Shown here: piece after piece, positions 13,706-26,103 of the stretch
How positions within the stretch are numbered: position 1 is the first letter of the stretch
Layout of the letters: the number at the start of each line of letters is the position of its first letter
From: Cristatella mucedo
Taxonomy: Eukaryota; Bryozoa; Phylactolaemata; Cristatellidae
NCBI GenBank assembly: GCA_009760855.2
Contig: WPIO01000034.1
Location: forward strand, 2,662,001-2,726,000
Length of the DNA: 64,000 bases
Direction: 5' to 3'
Program-made: the position numbers and the translations under genes
The notes under the pieces: model-generated
What the model was told of the DNA's origin: nothing
The model's input: only the letters and a program-made list of their open reading frames with translations
The model's database searches: none

Positions 13706-14506
13706 TCACCCATCACCGGTGCCAACAGCGCTGCTCTTGAGATCTTGGCCTGCATAGTCTGCATGATCGTCGTTGCCGTCGCCCTGCACACACTTCCTCT
13801 TGCACAGCTTGCTGCTGCTGCTGCTGCCGCCTCCTCCTCCTGAGGCAGCAGCAGTGGCACAGGTCGGAGGTCGGCGCTGACGGTAGAGGGCGACCGTTAC
13901 CAGCTCGAGACCTCTCTCCAGCTCGTCGGGCGCCGCCTGCAGGGGCACAGCAGAGCACGGCGGTGGCAAAAGCCGCGTGCGTGCTCACGTCACGTGTGTG
14001 TGTCACGTGCGTGCGTCACGTGCGTGCGCACGTCACGCCCGCGTCGGCCGGCTGCGGCAGGCACCGAGACCGCGAGAGCGGGCGGGCTCCGAAGCAGCCA
14101 CCGTGCCGCCGCTGCCGCTACTGCCTCCGAGCCGGTGCGCGCCGCCCGGGCAGCTCACCCCGACAGCAACGCACAGCCGCCGCCGCGTGGCCGCCGCCGA
14201 AAGCTGATCCGGCGAGGTCACCGGCGACAAGAGGGCGCTCGGCGGCGTCGTCGTCGTAGTTGCCGCCACGAGCTCCAGACAGAGCAGCGAGAGCGCCACG
14301 ACGGACGGCTTGAGGCCGCAGGCGTCGGCGCTACACAGGAAGCGCATCAGCTTGGCCGATGCCGTTGCCAGCTGCCGCGCCGGTGAGCCGCCGGGAGCCG
14401 GATGTCGCTCGGCGACAGCAGTCGCTTCCGCTGCCGGTCGTGGCGGAGTCAGCTGCGACTGCGGCCTTGTCGCCATTGCGTGGAGCTAGAATGAGAGAGG
14501 GAGTGA

Positions 14507-14576
<70 letters not shown>

Positions 14577-17463
14577 AAGTGTCGCGCAAGCGCGCCAGGA
14601 CCGCCATGCCATACCATACGGCAGAGTTGGTGCCCACGCACGACAAAGCCACGCATAGTGCTCAGCTGCCAAGGTGCATAAGGTCGACTGCTTGAACGGC
14701 TGACGAAATTCAATATGACTTTTCTGACGGTCCTATCTACTACGAAGTGGCAAAGTCTCCTAACTAATGAGCAGTGGGGGGGGGGGGAACAAACAAGCAC
14801 GAGACTGCCTCTGCTTCGGTACACCATAGACGACAGGATTAGGAGTGACTAGGATGATGACAGGGAAGCCACTTCGGCAGGGAAAAACGTGAGGAAAAAA
14901 TCGGTCGACGATTAAAGTGGAACACACGTGCCCACCATGACCATGACCACGGTTATTGGTTGCCTTGCAGCGAGTTGAAAAGAGCCTGGACGGAGATTTG
15001 ATTCTCCGAGTTTGCTCTACATACATTTGTTTCTCCTAGCTTACCGGTGGAGATAGATATAAGGTCACTAGCATAGCTCGTGTCAAAATCGAAAGTCTGT
15101 AAAAGTCTATTCGGAGCTCCTAATTACGGTGGCCAAAGTATTGGGTACTGGTTTCCCACCAGCAGGAAGGATGCACGTGCTAGCAGGAAGGTGCCGTGCC
15201 TAACAAGACCATACCCGGCTTGCCAGCCAAGACTCGGTCGATCAGAAGGGACCTAACCACGACTCTAAACTAGAGATGGGGTGCTAAACATGCAAACAAG
15301 CAAGCCTTCTCCGAGAAGGCATTGAGAATCAAATTCCATCGTATGAAGGAGAGCCAAGCGAATAAATTAACTTGATGTGAAATGTATGCAAGTGGCTGAA
15401 CCTAAACCAGCGTGGGATCCTAGCCTCATCCAAGGTCATGCAAAGAACCAAAGACACCGGTTGCTGCTGCTGTTTGCAGGAATGCCCATCTCGTTATGCA
15501 AATTGGCTGAAACATGGTTATTTAGTGCCAATAAAGTGCCACCGCCACCGGTTACTGCTGTAGTAAAGTCATCTACGTTAGATACTGGCATCTCACCAGG
15601 ACAACTGCTTAGAGAAATTAGAAAATGTACCGGCGTCAAACAGTAACACAAAGCACAGCGCATTCAGCAAACCTTTTGGGCACCGCGTGTCTCAAACCAT
15701 CTATTTCAAGAAGCAACAGTCTGAACACATCTTCCATCTACTTACGATCTGTAGGAAGTGCAGTGCCGTGATGGGATTGACGTTCCACGATAGCTTGTCC
15801 AGGACGATTGCCTCCATTCGAACGACCTCGGACACAGTCAGTTTCGAGATGCCGTGGGACGTGCTGATCATCGTTTGAACGATGTAGTCAATCCCCGGTA
15901 CTTCCTGGAATACATTAAATGTAGCATCACAGAAGGAGCTTTTTTTTACACCAATTACCAGGCTGCTACACGAGAATTCAATGCCTATGCGCAGACGTTC
16001 ATGTTTCTGAGCTTACGGTATCCTCTTCGGTCAATTTGATGGCAAGGACGAAGCAGGCAACAGCAGCACAGTTGACATGCCTAGGTTGTACCTACAATGA
16101 GTCACAGCAGAAACCAGTGTCAGCACCAGCAGCAGCAGCATCAAATCAGCATCCGGGCTCAGCTAAAGCAGCCATGTCACCATCGAATCGGTGTGAGCTG
16201 CATGCGAAGCAGGTCAGTGACACGACTTTACCAGCGCGATCCTATCGACTAGTGTGGGGTGCAGCACCAAGACAGGATAGGATCGGTGCAAGCAAGAAAG
16301 TCACGGTCAGGCTTCGAGAGAGGTGTGAGAAGATGAGAGAGGCCGATCGCTTTTGTACAAATGCTAAAGAGGCAGTCGTGCATGCACAGATCTGCTGAGG
16401 CTTGCCGAGCATAAGGCTTACAGGGTCCGAGCATGTCTCAACCGCAGAGCAGGCCGGACGACGTGCCAACGGCACGTGGCTTCGTGCAGCAAGCGTCGCC
16501 CAGGCGTGCCTCGGGGGAAGGCCATCAAAGTCTTTAGATGGGACCAAAGCTTGCCAGACAGGGCAAGGCCTTTGGGGCACTGCCGAAGGATATCCGTATC
16601 GACGCACCAATTACCTTTCAGACGGGATCACACGAGCGTGATCCACGGGTAGATCGATCTTTTTCGCAGAGATTCATGCTCTCCCGAATCAGAGTATCGA
16701 AACGCTTATTGCAGAAGTTGAACTCTGCCCTTGTGGGCGGCACACATACCGAACACGGAATCTACGTCCTGACGAGGCTCCTACTGTTTTATAAAAAAGC
16801 TACCAATCTTGTTTTACAGCATGGAAGCCCCACAGAGGCAGCTGCCCGTGGCTTCGTGGACATGCCTGGGCGGGCCCAGACCTGGTGGGGATGCTGAAAA
16901 GGAATTCCGTGCGGCGCCCATTCAGCACGCCAGCTCCTCATCGAGTGCGAGACCGAGGCTTCCGGAACGCTCTAGCTAGGGCCGTGGCGGAGCCAGGGTT
17001 TTTATCTGGGACGGGCCAAGACCAGCACAATCTCTACGTAGGGGACAGGACTTGCAAGGTTTATAAGTAGGTGGGTCCAGGTCACGAACAAATGAAAAAT
17101 TACAGCAGAAAATCATAATTTTTATTAGACACAAGCTCGGTGGTTACTCACTGAGTGGAATTAAATGGCCCCCCTCTGTGGGAGGGAGGCCAGGGCCCTT
17201 ACTTCGGTGGCTCCGCCACTGAGCTAGGGATCTAGAGATCGGTAACAATGAAATGGTAACATTGTACAGTCAGCCCAAAAGCTGCTAAGGTGAAGGTTTT
17301 GCTGACCAAGATCGTGGATCGGGTCATGCTGCATATGTGAAGCACCTTTATAGAGATTAAGTTCTCTTACGAAGTTATACAAATCATATATATATATATA
17401 TATATATATGATATATATATATATATATATATATGACACACATATATATTGATACATATTTAT

Positions 17464-17523
<60 letters not shown>

Positions 17524-20506
17524 ATACATAAGCAGGGGCAATCTTTCGGAACTTATTATAACAGGTTGCCTTAGGACCTTGACATTCAGACATACTGCTC
17601 TTGGTTGCTCTAGTCAGGGACAAAATTTGCCATATCTGTTTAAAAAGCAGCAAAAGCCCTTTGCTACGTGTTTGCAGGCACAGGTAACCGTCGGTGACCG
17701 ATTAATTTAATAAAAAAAAGAAAATTCACTGTGAACGATCTTAGCTCGGCCAATCTAAATCCAATTATCACTTCTTTCTCCACATCCCAGCGAAAAGAAG
17801 AGCACAGCTTATATAAAACCGCTGGCACTTGGCCAAGTTTTTTTCATGCACTGGGGAAGTATTTGGAAGGAAACAAGTCTAGTCTCGGCTGGTCAAGCAT
17901 CGAAGACAGAAAAATATTGGACGTCATACCACGTCACTTTCGCTGGCACTAGTTTTTGTCCACTCACCACCTACGTCGGACCCTCTCCCCTCCACAACTC
18001 CTTCCTATGGGCCTCGTAGGCTTGAAATGTCTAACCAATAAGGGACCAGGCGAGAGACCACGTGTTCAAGCAACCAATCAACAATACATCACGTGGGTAC
18101 GACTGGCACTGCAGCTACCTACGGCCGCAGCCATCCCTCCACAGTCACAGGTCTGTTCCCCTTTTCACACAGGCGACATTTCACACGCACGCACACGTGC
18201 TGCACCTTTTCAAACAAGCAGCCACCGTTTCAGCAACCGCCAGCAGCTTCCCGTGTACGTGTACTGTACGCTGGTGCTCCACATAAGAGCCACCGCTTGA
18301 CCTTGAGGCTGGAGACTGCTGCTCTTAGCAAGAGCAGTGCGCCGAGACATCTCAGCTCGGCAGCCGCACGCACTTTCCGTTGGTACGAAGCTGATACGCT
18401 GATTGCTGTCGTCAAAGTATGGGGTTGGGCGGTGGTGGCAGTAAGCCCATCTCGCAGTGCAGCTATGACCGCTGAACTCACACGGTGTCTCTCACGGGTA
18501 GGTTTTACCTCAAACCTTCCTCTGCTTTATGACGCCGGAGGTACATAGTAGTCCAAATGCTGAAAGGTATGCTGCATGCTACCTGATCGACCTCAATGCC
18601 CCATCAAGCAGACCTCAGCCATGTGACCAGTCATGTGACCCATGCCGACACTCGACAGGAGTTTACGGACAACTTGGCACAGAGGGGTGGGCACATGCTA
18701 AGCAAGCAACCCTGAAAAAACCTAAAGACACAACACCGAGCGATGGCAGACAGCTGCTACTGCACCGGGTTTCTGGTAGTGTGTGTGTGTGTGGGGGGGG
18801 GGGTGACCACTGCTGCTGCACACGAGCAGGACAATCAAAGATGCACACGCATGCACACAGAGCAGATCTGCGCACCCATGTCTGCAGCTTTTGGGAGCAG
18901 CTGTGCCGGTGGGAAAACAGGCATGTCGAACAATAGGCCTTGTGTGCCTGGCTCAGAGATGAGAATTTCTTTCTGCTATTGCATGCCACTGCTGCCAGCG
19001 ACAAGCATCCGGTAGGCTGTCGGCACATGAAATAATAGCAGACAGCACCAGCCTCCTGCAGGCAGGCAGGCAGCGTGGTCGGCGGCGGCGGCCGTTACCT
19101 TCACGCAGCCAAGGAATCTTCTCAGCAGTGACACGGCCAGGCAGAAGCACTCCGGGTAGCAGCGAAGCTTGCAGTTCAGCTCCAGAAGCCAGCGCAGCGA
19201 CGTCTCATACACCTGTGCTGCCGTTTGGTCATCCTAGGTAGAATGACATAAAAGAGATGGCCTTTCAGTCAAGAGACCTAAAGTATGAGGTGAGCATAAT
19301 TCGGTCATGGCAACGCTGGCCAAAGACCGGCTAAGCCGACAGCAGACCATTCGTTATTCATGTGCATGCCGCCAGCATCTCTGTCACGGCTAATGGAAAA
19401 TCATTGTGGAAAATAGACCAACAATCTTGTCTCACTAAAACTCTAAAATAAAAACTTTAGGAGCATTACGGAGAGCTGATCAAGAAAGATCCACAAGAAG
19501 TTCAAGAGAAGAGTATAATGCATATGCATAATGCTCACTCAGCCAACTGCTAAGCCCCTTGCTGTTAGAGCTCTCTAGCCAACCATTTCGTACAAGTTCC
19601 TGTCAACCACCTTGCTACTATTCCGAATGTGTTCTCCCCTTCCTAGTTAGAGATCCCAGAGTATTAGTCATGTACCTCATATGTTTTGCTTCGATGCTCT
19701 GCTCTGTACAATTAAGCCTACAAATGCGCAACGATCTATACTGGAACCACTTACATATCTTGTCATCGATGAACTCCACACAAACACCGACAGGCTAATG
19801 TAGCCAACGGAATCCGTGCAAAACGGAATATATAAGAATTGCTTTAGAACGCAAAATTATGATTTTATGAACACCTTTTGGCTAAGGACATTACCAATTC
19901 AAGATGCTAACAAAGAATTAGTTAGATAAGCTGGTCAGCCAATACACACAACAGCTAAAAGGTGCTATTACGCACTTTCAATTACTGGTATTCTATGCCT
20001 CTTTAAGTAATACAGCTGCTAAGTAATAAATTAATAAAGCTGCTAAGACACGAGCAAGCTAGGGTAGGCTCTCCGGCCCTCAATGTCACTGCCCAGGTCT
20101 TTCTACAAAGAGGAGACAGCGGACCTATAAATAACGACCATCGGAAAAGGTTGCTTGGTACTCTCCGTTGCAGCGACATCATATTTGCAGCACACCTTAG
20201 AATCAGATAATTAGGCTCGAGTAATGCTACGTTGCGTTATAGACACTGCGCACAGCAGGAAAGCCTACGGAAGTCCCTTGAGTGCTCAGCGAGCTGGAGT
20301 AACTTCCAAAGAGGGACGAAGCGATGCTAGGCCACCCCAGCTTCCTTACGTTAAGCTGAACAATAAAGAAGATTTCAAAATAGATACAATGCCGTACATA
20401 CGTATTTGATATCGCGGCTTAGTGAGAGTGGTTTCCAGTCCAAAACCTCGCTGCGTAGAGCGTCTTTTAACATGCAGTTGAGTTTATCTTCAGTAAACCC
20501 TCTCAT
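13706..20506 (-). CDS. CCNI: Cyclin I-like protein (cyclin G/I family), six exons, complete
   Basis: Exons in minus-strand order: 20506-20402, 19233-19099, 16091-16017, 15904-15746, 14485-14159 and 13936-13706; every junction is phase 0 with GT-AG. The product is 343 residues, against 377 for human cyclin I. The N-terminus has EDKLNCMLKDALRSEVLDWK, like the start of cyclin I. The cyclin box follows: YPECFCLAVSLLRRFLGCVK (about 61-80), VQPRHVNCAAVACFVLAIKL (81-100), VVRMEAIVLDKLSWNVNPIT and ALHFLQI/LHAMATRPQ, matching cyclin I. The second fold has LKPSVVALSLLCLELV. The tail holds Gly/Ser runs and SKLCKRKCVQ, then an acidic stretch. Cyclin I and G are atypical cyclins with modest or unusual CDK partnership. 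The frame is open for some codons before the chosen ATG, so the start could be further upstream. No frame damage is seen. Confidence 0.88.
13985..14036. promoter_or_regulatory. Cluster of CACGTG E-boxes in a cyclin I-like intron
   Basis: Three CACGTG palindromes and further CACGTCACG half-copies lie within about 50 bases, inside the 222-base last intron of the cyclin I-like gene. CACGTG is the canonical bHLH-Zip (Myc/Max, USF) site. That factors bind here is inference only; the array could also be a simple-sequence expansion. Confidence 0.35.
14508..14574. repeat. (GA)n microsatellite just upstream of cyclin I-like exon 5
   Basis: On the coding (minus) strand this is a (CT)n tract ending about 20 bases before the exon 5 acceptor (CATTCTAG at 14486), so it probably serves as a long polypyrimidine tract. 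Confidence 0.9.
17285..17390 (+). mobile_element. Decayed tRNA-derived SINE with LINE-like tail
   Basis: A B-box-like AAGATCGTGGATCGGGTC region is followed by CATATGTGAAGCACC and AGAGATTAAGTTCTCT, the tail hairpin found on the SINEs and LINEs here. It runs into the neighbouring (AT)n array. Confidence 0.5.
17385..17516. repeat. (AT)n microsatellite, interrupted
   Basis: Two long TATATA runs separated by about 40 bases. It probably expanded from the A/T-rich end of the adjacent SINE. Confidence 0.93.
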
Positions 20507-21408
20507 TGCTGGCCGTAGGCAGGCTCTAGCGTCGCGATCATATGCTGGCTTCGTCAGAATTCCTATTGAAAGCGATAACGAAGCTCATTTACGATCCACA
20601 TTGTCCTTCAGAAGAACGTCACACGCATAGTAGTACCCGTCCGAGCGCAGCTGATGATACGGGTATCCATTGGGGCACTTCCGCACAGCTGATCAGTGAC
20701 CTGGATGCCTGATAAACAAAGCGAACGCGATCGGACGCACTCACCTCACTCTGCGACCATTGGCCGATAAATCACGGTGATGACGATACTATATACCATA
20801 CCTCAATACCTTTCAGAACAGATTTCGGTCAATTAGTACTATATTTATTCCATAGCAGCTATACCCTATTTGAACCCTCGAGATGAATCAGTGGCCCCTG
20901 GATGCCACAGGATGGGCTGGTGAGCAATGGTATCTCACTATTGATTGGTATATAAGTTCAAAATTTATAATTTAGAAATTTTTTACATATTTAGGCGTTT
21001 TTGATTTTTCTTTTACGTTAACATAGACATGGCTAGCTCAAGCTCCTATATCAAGGCTGCTGAGTCAGCGGTGGCAAATGGCTTTCCGAGTGCATATGAG
21101 AAGTATCTTAATAACTAAAAGGTACATAAATCGAGGTTCATAAGAGGCGTTAATTTCAAGTAAAATACCGCTTTGTTTGGCCATATTGCTTAGCTAGAGC
21201 CTCTTCAGTCCAAGAAGCCATGAATTAACCAATGGACGTAGACCAAGCACCAGCTGTTTCTAGGAAATCCGCCAATAGTTGACATCGTCGTCTGAGCGAC
21301 TTGGGGCGCCAACGTTAAAACGGCTGTGCAATTCACTAGAGCGTATTCCAACCCGGCATCCAACAGCCTGCATCGCAACTGCCTCGGCTACTCCATACTT
21401 AGCTAGAG
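20507..21408. promoter_or_regulatory. Putative bidirectional promoter between two divergent cyclin genes
   Basis: The 902 bases between the cyclin I-like ATG (20506, minus) and the cyclin G-like ATG (21409, plus) hold no other gene. CCAAT boxes are visible in both orientations: ATTGG at 20669-20673 and 20759-20763 (CCAAT on the minus strand) and CCAAT at 21229-21233. A GC-rich near-palindrome, GGGGCGCCAA, lies near 21303. I see no clear TATA box at a sensible place for either gene. Use as a shared promoter is inferred from the layout. Confidence 0.5.
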
Positions 21409-24400
21409 ATGGGAGTAACCGATGCTGGGTCCGCCTGGGTCACTGGAGCTGAACCGATGTCTCCCAACGCAAGCAGCGGCTCCTTTCGGAAATTGCTGCT
21501 CAAATGTCCGGCGCACGAAGATCGCTCCTTTGAGCTGATGAGACAGTGGCTCAGGAAGCACAGGCAAGAAAAGAAGAAGCTAAATGAGGTATTTAGATAT
21601 TTAGATAGAAACCGTAATCGTGCCTTAGCACTTCTGCATGCCGATCCTTGACAGACTTGTACCAATCGTAGACAAATCAAGAGAAGACGGAATTGCTTAA
21701 CATTTTAACGTCCTTAAAAGACGTCATTAGCGCAGCAGAAGGTTGCGCTCCGAAGATGAAGCACCTGGTAAATGTACGTACTTTTAATTTACTTATCGCT
21801 GATATCCTTCGAGGACTTCTGCCAGCAGCGATATATAGCCTATATAGTAAGACTCTTTTTTGCTATAGGATGGTAGCGGCCAAATGCTTTCGCAGCGAAA
21901 TCGGGCAGCGAAAGACGTGAGGTGTTTGAGCACCATCTACGGTTATCAGCCAGAGGACTTCATGCTCGCCATAGACCTCATGGATCACTTCATTACGAAA
22001 GTGAAGGTAGAGAGCAGTTAGTGGCGATCGCGACCGGGTTAAGTCCGCTTGAGAGTGAAGCTCCTTGTGTTTTATTAACGTTGCATAACAGTGGCTCCGG
22101 CGGCGGCTGTTCTTGTGGCAGTCTCACCGAGACACAGGGGGCGCGAGTTCGCGGTAAACGAGACTCTCCTTTATTACTCTCAACGGGCACATACATGAGA
22201 GAGCGATCAATCGCATCAGGCGACACGAAATATAACATGCATTAGTGGGCTAACGCTTCGCTGAGTCAATGGCTTACCTATTCGCCGCAGGTGAGGCATA
22301 TACATTAGTTTCAAGGCGCTTCGCTAATTACAGCAGCAGAAGCCGCAGGCACACACCACACGCTCACCCAAAATCTCTGAATAACTATGTTGTGCATTGC
22401 ATGTCCGGCCTGTCCAGCCCACAGTGCTCTCATAAGCTTTCCTTAAATGTATTGTTTCAGCTTCGAAGAAAATTTAGTCACGTCTATGCTTACAGATTTC
22501 ACATTGATTTGGCATTATCATTTGGTGCTAGAATACCTACAAGTTGAAGGTTTCCTCGTGAAACGTCTACACACTATACAACGTTCTTTCAGTCACTTCT
22601 CCATACCTACGCATGTGGAGCACCAACTTTGTGTTAGTAGCTGGACAACCATTTTCCATGAGTAATGAACTACTGTTAAATCTTTTTCAGGTCGCTTCCA
22701 AGTACGTGCCGTGTACTGCTCTGGCGTGCTTTCTCCTCTCCACTACTGTCAAACATGACGAAGAAGCAGCTCCGGTCACTCAGCGTCCGACACCTGCTCA
22801 GCTGCTCCAACTTTGCAACTGCACTGGCTGCTCGGTCGCCGATCTCGAGCGTATGCGAACGATCATTGCCACCAAGCTAGTAGAGAAGCACAATGCTGAC
22901 AATGCCTTGCCCCGATACTTGGTGCTTCAACACATTCACGGGGCCTTGCAAGCCTGCTTTCCGGCCGTATTTAGCCATGCCTCTCTACGAGGGATGACGT
23001 CCGTGATGGCCACAGCATTTTGTCGAGGAGAGCTGCTCCTCGCGCGGGTAGGTGCTAGTCTGCTGCTGCCAACAGCTTGTATGCATTGGTGAGCTCTAAC
23101 TCATCGCCAGTGTGGTGGTTCAGCTACACTATCCTTCATGTGCAACTGCTTCAAAATCTCATGCTTCTAGCACGGATTCTGGGTCTTGATTTCATCTGGT
23201 TTGTGTTGAAGAGCCTATTTTACTTGTGGGCACTCACATCAGGCATGCATGCTACGAACAATGCTTGCACATGGTTTGTCAAATTGAGGTTTTGGCTGTT
23301 GCATGTCACTGTGAGATGAAAGAGACAGTTGCTTCCAGCAATCGGCTTAAGGCTTGCATTCACTGTGCTTGCAGCCTTCGGTGCTGAGTCTGGCAGTGGT
23401 GTCCTACACACTGGACGATCTTGGACTATCGAGAAATCCGTCCGTCAGCAGCCTCTTCATTCTGCTCAGAAACGCATGCAACGTGAGTGCTGCTACGCAC
23501 TTTGACTGTTTCACAAAAAAGTGGTGTAGCTGTAGATTGTCCAGTGTGCCTAGCACTGATTCAATGGACTCTAGAAATGCTATAAATGACTCTAGGAATG
23601 CTGAGAAACGTTGCTGTGGCGCAGCCCCCGTGCTATGGATTGCAAGTGATGAACTCGACGTGAGTCGAGGCTCGCAGCCGAAGATGGCGGTGGGTTGGTG
23701 GGGGGCAACGGTGGGGAGAGGGGGCTGCTGCTTCTTCTGCTTGTTCATTGAGGCTCCGATGACGTGACAAAGCAGTGCTGTCCCCACTGCTGCTCCGGAG
23801 CCGGAAAAAACGAAAGGAATCTCTGAGGGTTGGAGGACTCTTGAGTCGACGCTGAGAGGTGGCCTTGGGTTGGAGTTTACTTCTCTCTTGGCATGAGTTG
23901 GTGACCGGGTCGGTCTACTCTATATCACTCCTTTCCTTTAAATGTTGAGCCATGGCACAGTATCAACACCACCACCCCCCCCCCAGCAATCCCACAGCGT
24001 CCCAACGAACCGTACCCTCCATACTATCCGGCAACCGCAGGGTGTCTGGTCGAGCCCGGACAGGTCGAAGATGCTGCCCACTTATACCATGGAGTAGCTA
24101 CTTGTCTCGTAGCCAGGTGCACGGCTAGGATCTAGCAAAGGAAGAGGCCAGGCCTTGAACTTGCCAGAGGAAACCTATCCTGGAAGATTCAGTAGGGGAT
24201 CAAACCTGGCTCTCCCCTTTCCCAATGCTTGTAGCTAAACATGGTGGATGCGCCCAAGTGGGCCCTATATGGACTAGGTATAGGTCTATGTCAGAAAGCT
24301 TTTACTGCACTCTCACTGTGTACTGTGTTGTGATGCAGATCTTCTGTACTCTTTTTTGCAATGCTTGCTTCCGAAGCGAGGGGGTCTGCCGGGTTACAGC

Positions 24401-25540
24401 GCTGCCGCAGGCCTCTTTTGGAGCATGCCGCCCTCGGTGATTGACTGGTGTGTGTACGATCAATGTCCAGCCCTTCTTAGCCTGTTCCTGGCAGTGCCCC
24501 TGCTTGGACTCGGTATTTTTCCGTCTGCAAATGGCATGTGCTCAACCTAGTTTGAACACTGACGAGTCTATACAATGTACGACTCCTTGTACTAATATGC
24601 ACTATGCATGTATATAGGATGTATATTTATATATAAACCACTCTCGCTGTCCTTGCCGGTAGATTGGAAATCTTAGTTAAGGCTTGAGTCAAAACGTTGC
24701 TCCACAGCCATACCTTCTTGGTGGGACGCTTGGCACAAAAATGAATAGCCCGATTTATGACTTCTTGGCCAAAAAAAGTGAGTTGATTCAACAGCCTCAT
24801 TTACATAGTGGCAGATGAGCACTTGCAGTAGGCAATAAAGGTTCGCCCACTGCAGGATTCTAGTAGAGGGGTAGACTAGTAGACTCCCACGACCTAGGAC
24901 AGCATTTAGTGGGTCCCTGTGATTCGTCTTTGATGTGCTTATGCGTGCTGACACTGTGCACGCTGCCACTAACCACATTTGCATGCTGACCCTGTGCATG
25001 TCACCCGTAACCATATTATTCATTTCGTTTGTTTTTCAAGCATGGTTTTACTTACCATTCAATTGCATTTCACTTTGCAGCAAATGTAAAGCGCCTAGAG
25101 AGAGATTAAGTTCTCTGAGGGCGCTTTATCAAGTGAATTATTATTATTATTAGGTCGTGCTGGACACAGCACCTTGGGCCAGTGGGCTGAGACCCTTATG
25201 CTGCCTAGGGCTGAGACTGGCGTGTGGCATAGTTGCCCCTTTTCTCATGCTGTTTGAAATGCATACAGGCAAACCTCGCATGCATGCTTACACAGCTGTC
25301 TGTACTAGCAGCACCGTCCCATAGGTCGGCATACGGCGTGTTCCCTTGCAGGTTGCAGACGCCGAGCTGCGTGAGTGTCAGAGTAAGATGGCGGCTCACC
25401 TGTTTGACCGCCGGCAGCGGGTGGCCGAGCTTCGATACAATACCAGCCTGCAGCTTGTTCGGCCTCGGCGGAAAGCACTGCTGAGGCCGAGCTCATGCCA
25501 GGGTCTGACAGTTTTGCCTGTGATTCCCGAGGTGCTGTGA
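21409..25540 (+). CDS. CCNG: Cyclin G-like protein, five exons, complete
   Basis: Exons 21409-21588, 21869-22006, 22691-23047, 23375-23482 and 25352-25540 (TGA at the end), all phase 0 with GT-AG. The product is 322 residues, close to vertebrate cyclin G1 (295). Exon 1 has FRKLLLKCPAHEDRSFELM, recalling the QKLLHQLN start of cyclin G. The box follows: YGYQPEDFMLAIDLMDHFIT then KVK (about 84-106), VASKYVPCTALACFLLSTTV and VADLERMRTIIATKLV. The second fold has RPSVLSLAVVSYTLDDLG. The protein ends GLTVLPVIPEVL, like the ITHLPTIPE end of cyclin G1. The usual LDKLxW motif reads ATKLVEK, so the tryptophan is lost and the repeat is diverged. A second in-frame ATG at 21457 could be the start instead. 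Cyclin G is a stress/p53-linked atypical cyclin in vertebrates; its role here is unknown. Confidence 0.87.
24090..24265 (-). mobile_element. tRNA-derived SINE, second family
   Basis: On the minus strand, TGGTTTAGC-like A-box sequence and GCCAGGTTTGATCCCCT (a B box) lie at tRNA-like spacing, followed by unrelated sequence. It sits in the last intron of the cyclin G-like gene. The ends are uncertain. Confidence 0.4.
24780..24895 (-). mobile_element. SINE fragment
   Basis: Shares the block TGGCAATAAAGG(T/A)TCGCCCACTGCAG and flanks with the SINE at 38.7-38.9 kb, in the same orientation. It abuts the LINE tail that starts at about 24896. Confidence 0.5.
24896..25153 (+). mobile_element. L2/CR1-type LINE 3' end
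   Basis: Only the last ~255 bases of the element are present: the CAGCATTTAGTGGGTCC region, the terminal hairpin with GAGAGATTAAGTTCTCTGAG, then (ATT)n. It is nearly identical over its length to the 3' end at 39.65-39.91 kb, suggesting relatively recent activity. Confidence 0.85.
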
Positions 25541-26103
25541 TGACAACAATACTAACCGACAGCCTCTGGCTGAGCCTAGAGGTTAGTGAAAGGCAGACAC
25601 TGTTTGCTCATTCTCATTTTACAAATATCAACCGAATAGTCTGCATAGTGACCTCTCTTTATTTATCTCATTTATTCCTTTTTATTTTTTAGTGGCAGTT
25701 CAACACCAAACCAGCCGACACGTCAGATCACGTGATCATCAACTAACCACGGTCGCCATTTTTCTCTAAGATAGTACTTTCCTAAATATTTGTAATGCAA
25801 TGTGGTGCGTCATGCGCACTATTTGTACTAGTCTACACACCACTAACTGCAAGTCAGATCAAGGATCAACTCCAAGTCGTGGCTAGAGCAACTTGCCACG
25901 TATTTAGTCATTGGGAATGTTCTCACTATTCTGGAATGCTCCAGCAGCCCTAGGAAGATCCTTCTAGTTACCTTGTCTCAAGAGGATGCTAGTTTCGCGT
26001 TGTAGATTGCTGTTAGTCTATTTAATGCTAGCTAGGAGTCAGCGATTGTGATAAAATATAAAGGCAAGACGTTGCTAAGAAAAAATATGTTGTATTGTTA
26101 TTT

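Larger units (their letters stand above)
16092..19098. other. Large intron 2 of the cyclin I-like gene
   Basis: About 3 kb between the exons coding RRFLGCVK and VQPRHVN. No convincing coding sequence is seen. It contains a decayed SINE tail, an (AT)n array and a short G-run near 18790. Confidence 0.6.

Noticed and set aside
14033-14158. Extension of cyclin I-like exon 5 past 14159 to a stop
   Set aside because: The GTGAGC donor at 14158 and the phase-matched exon at 13936 give a better cyclin I tail.
18953-19028. Minus-strand segment PTGCLSLAAVACNSRKK as a cyclin I-like exon
   Set aside because: It resembles the cyclin helix but lacks a usable donor; the exon at 16091-16017 fits better (VQPRHVNCAAVACFVLAIKL) with correct phases.
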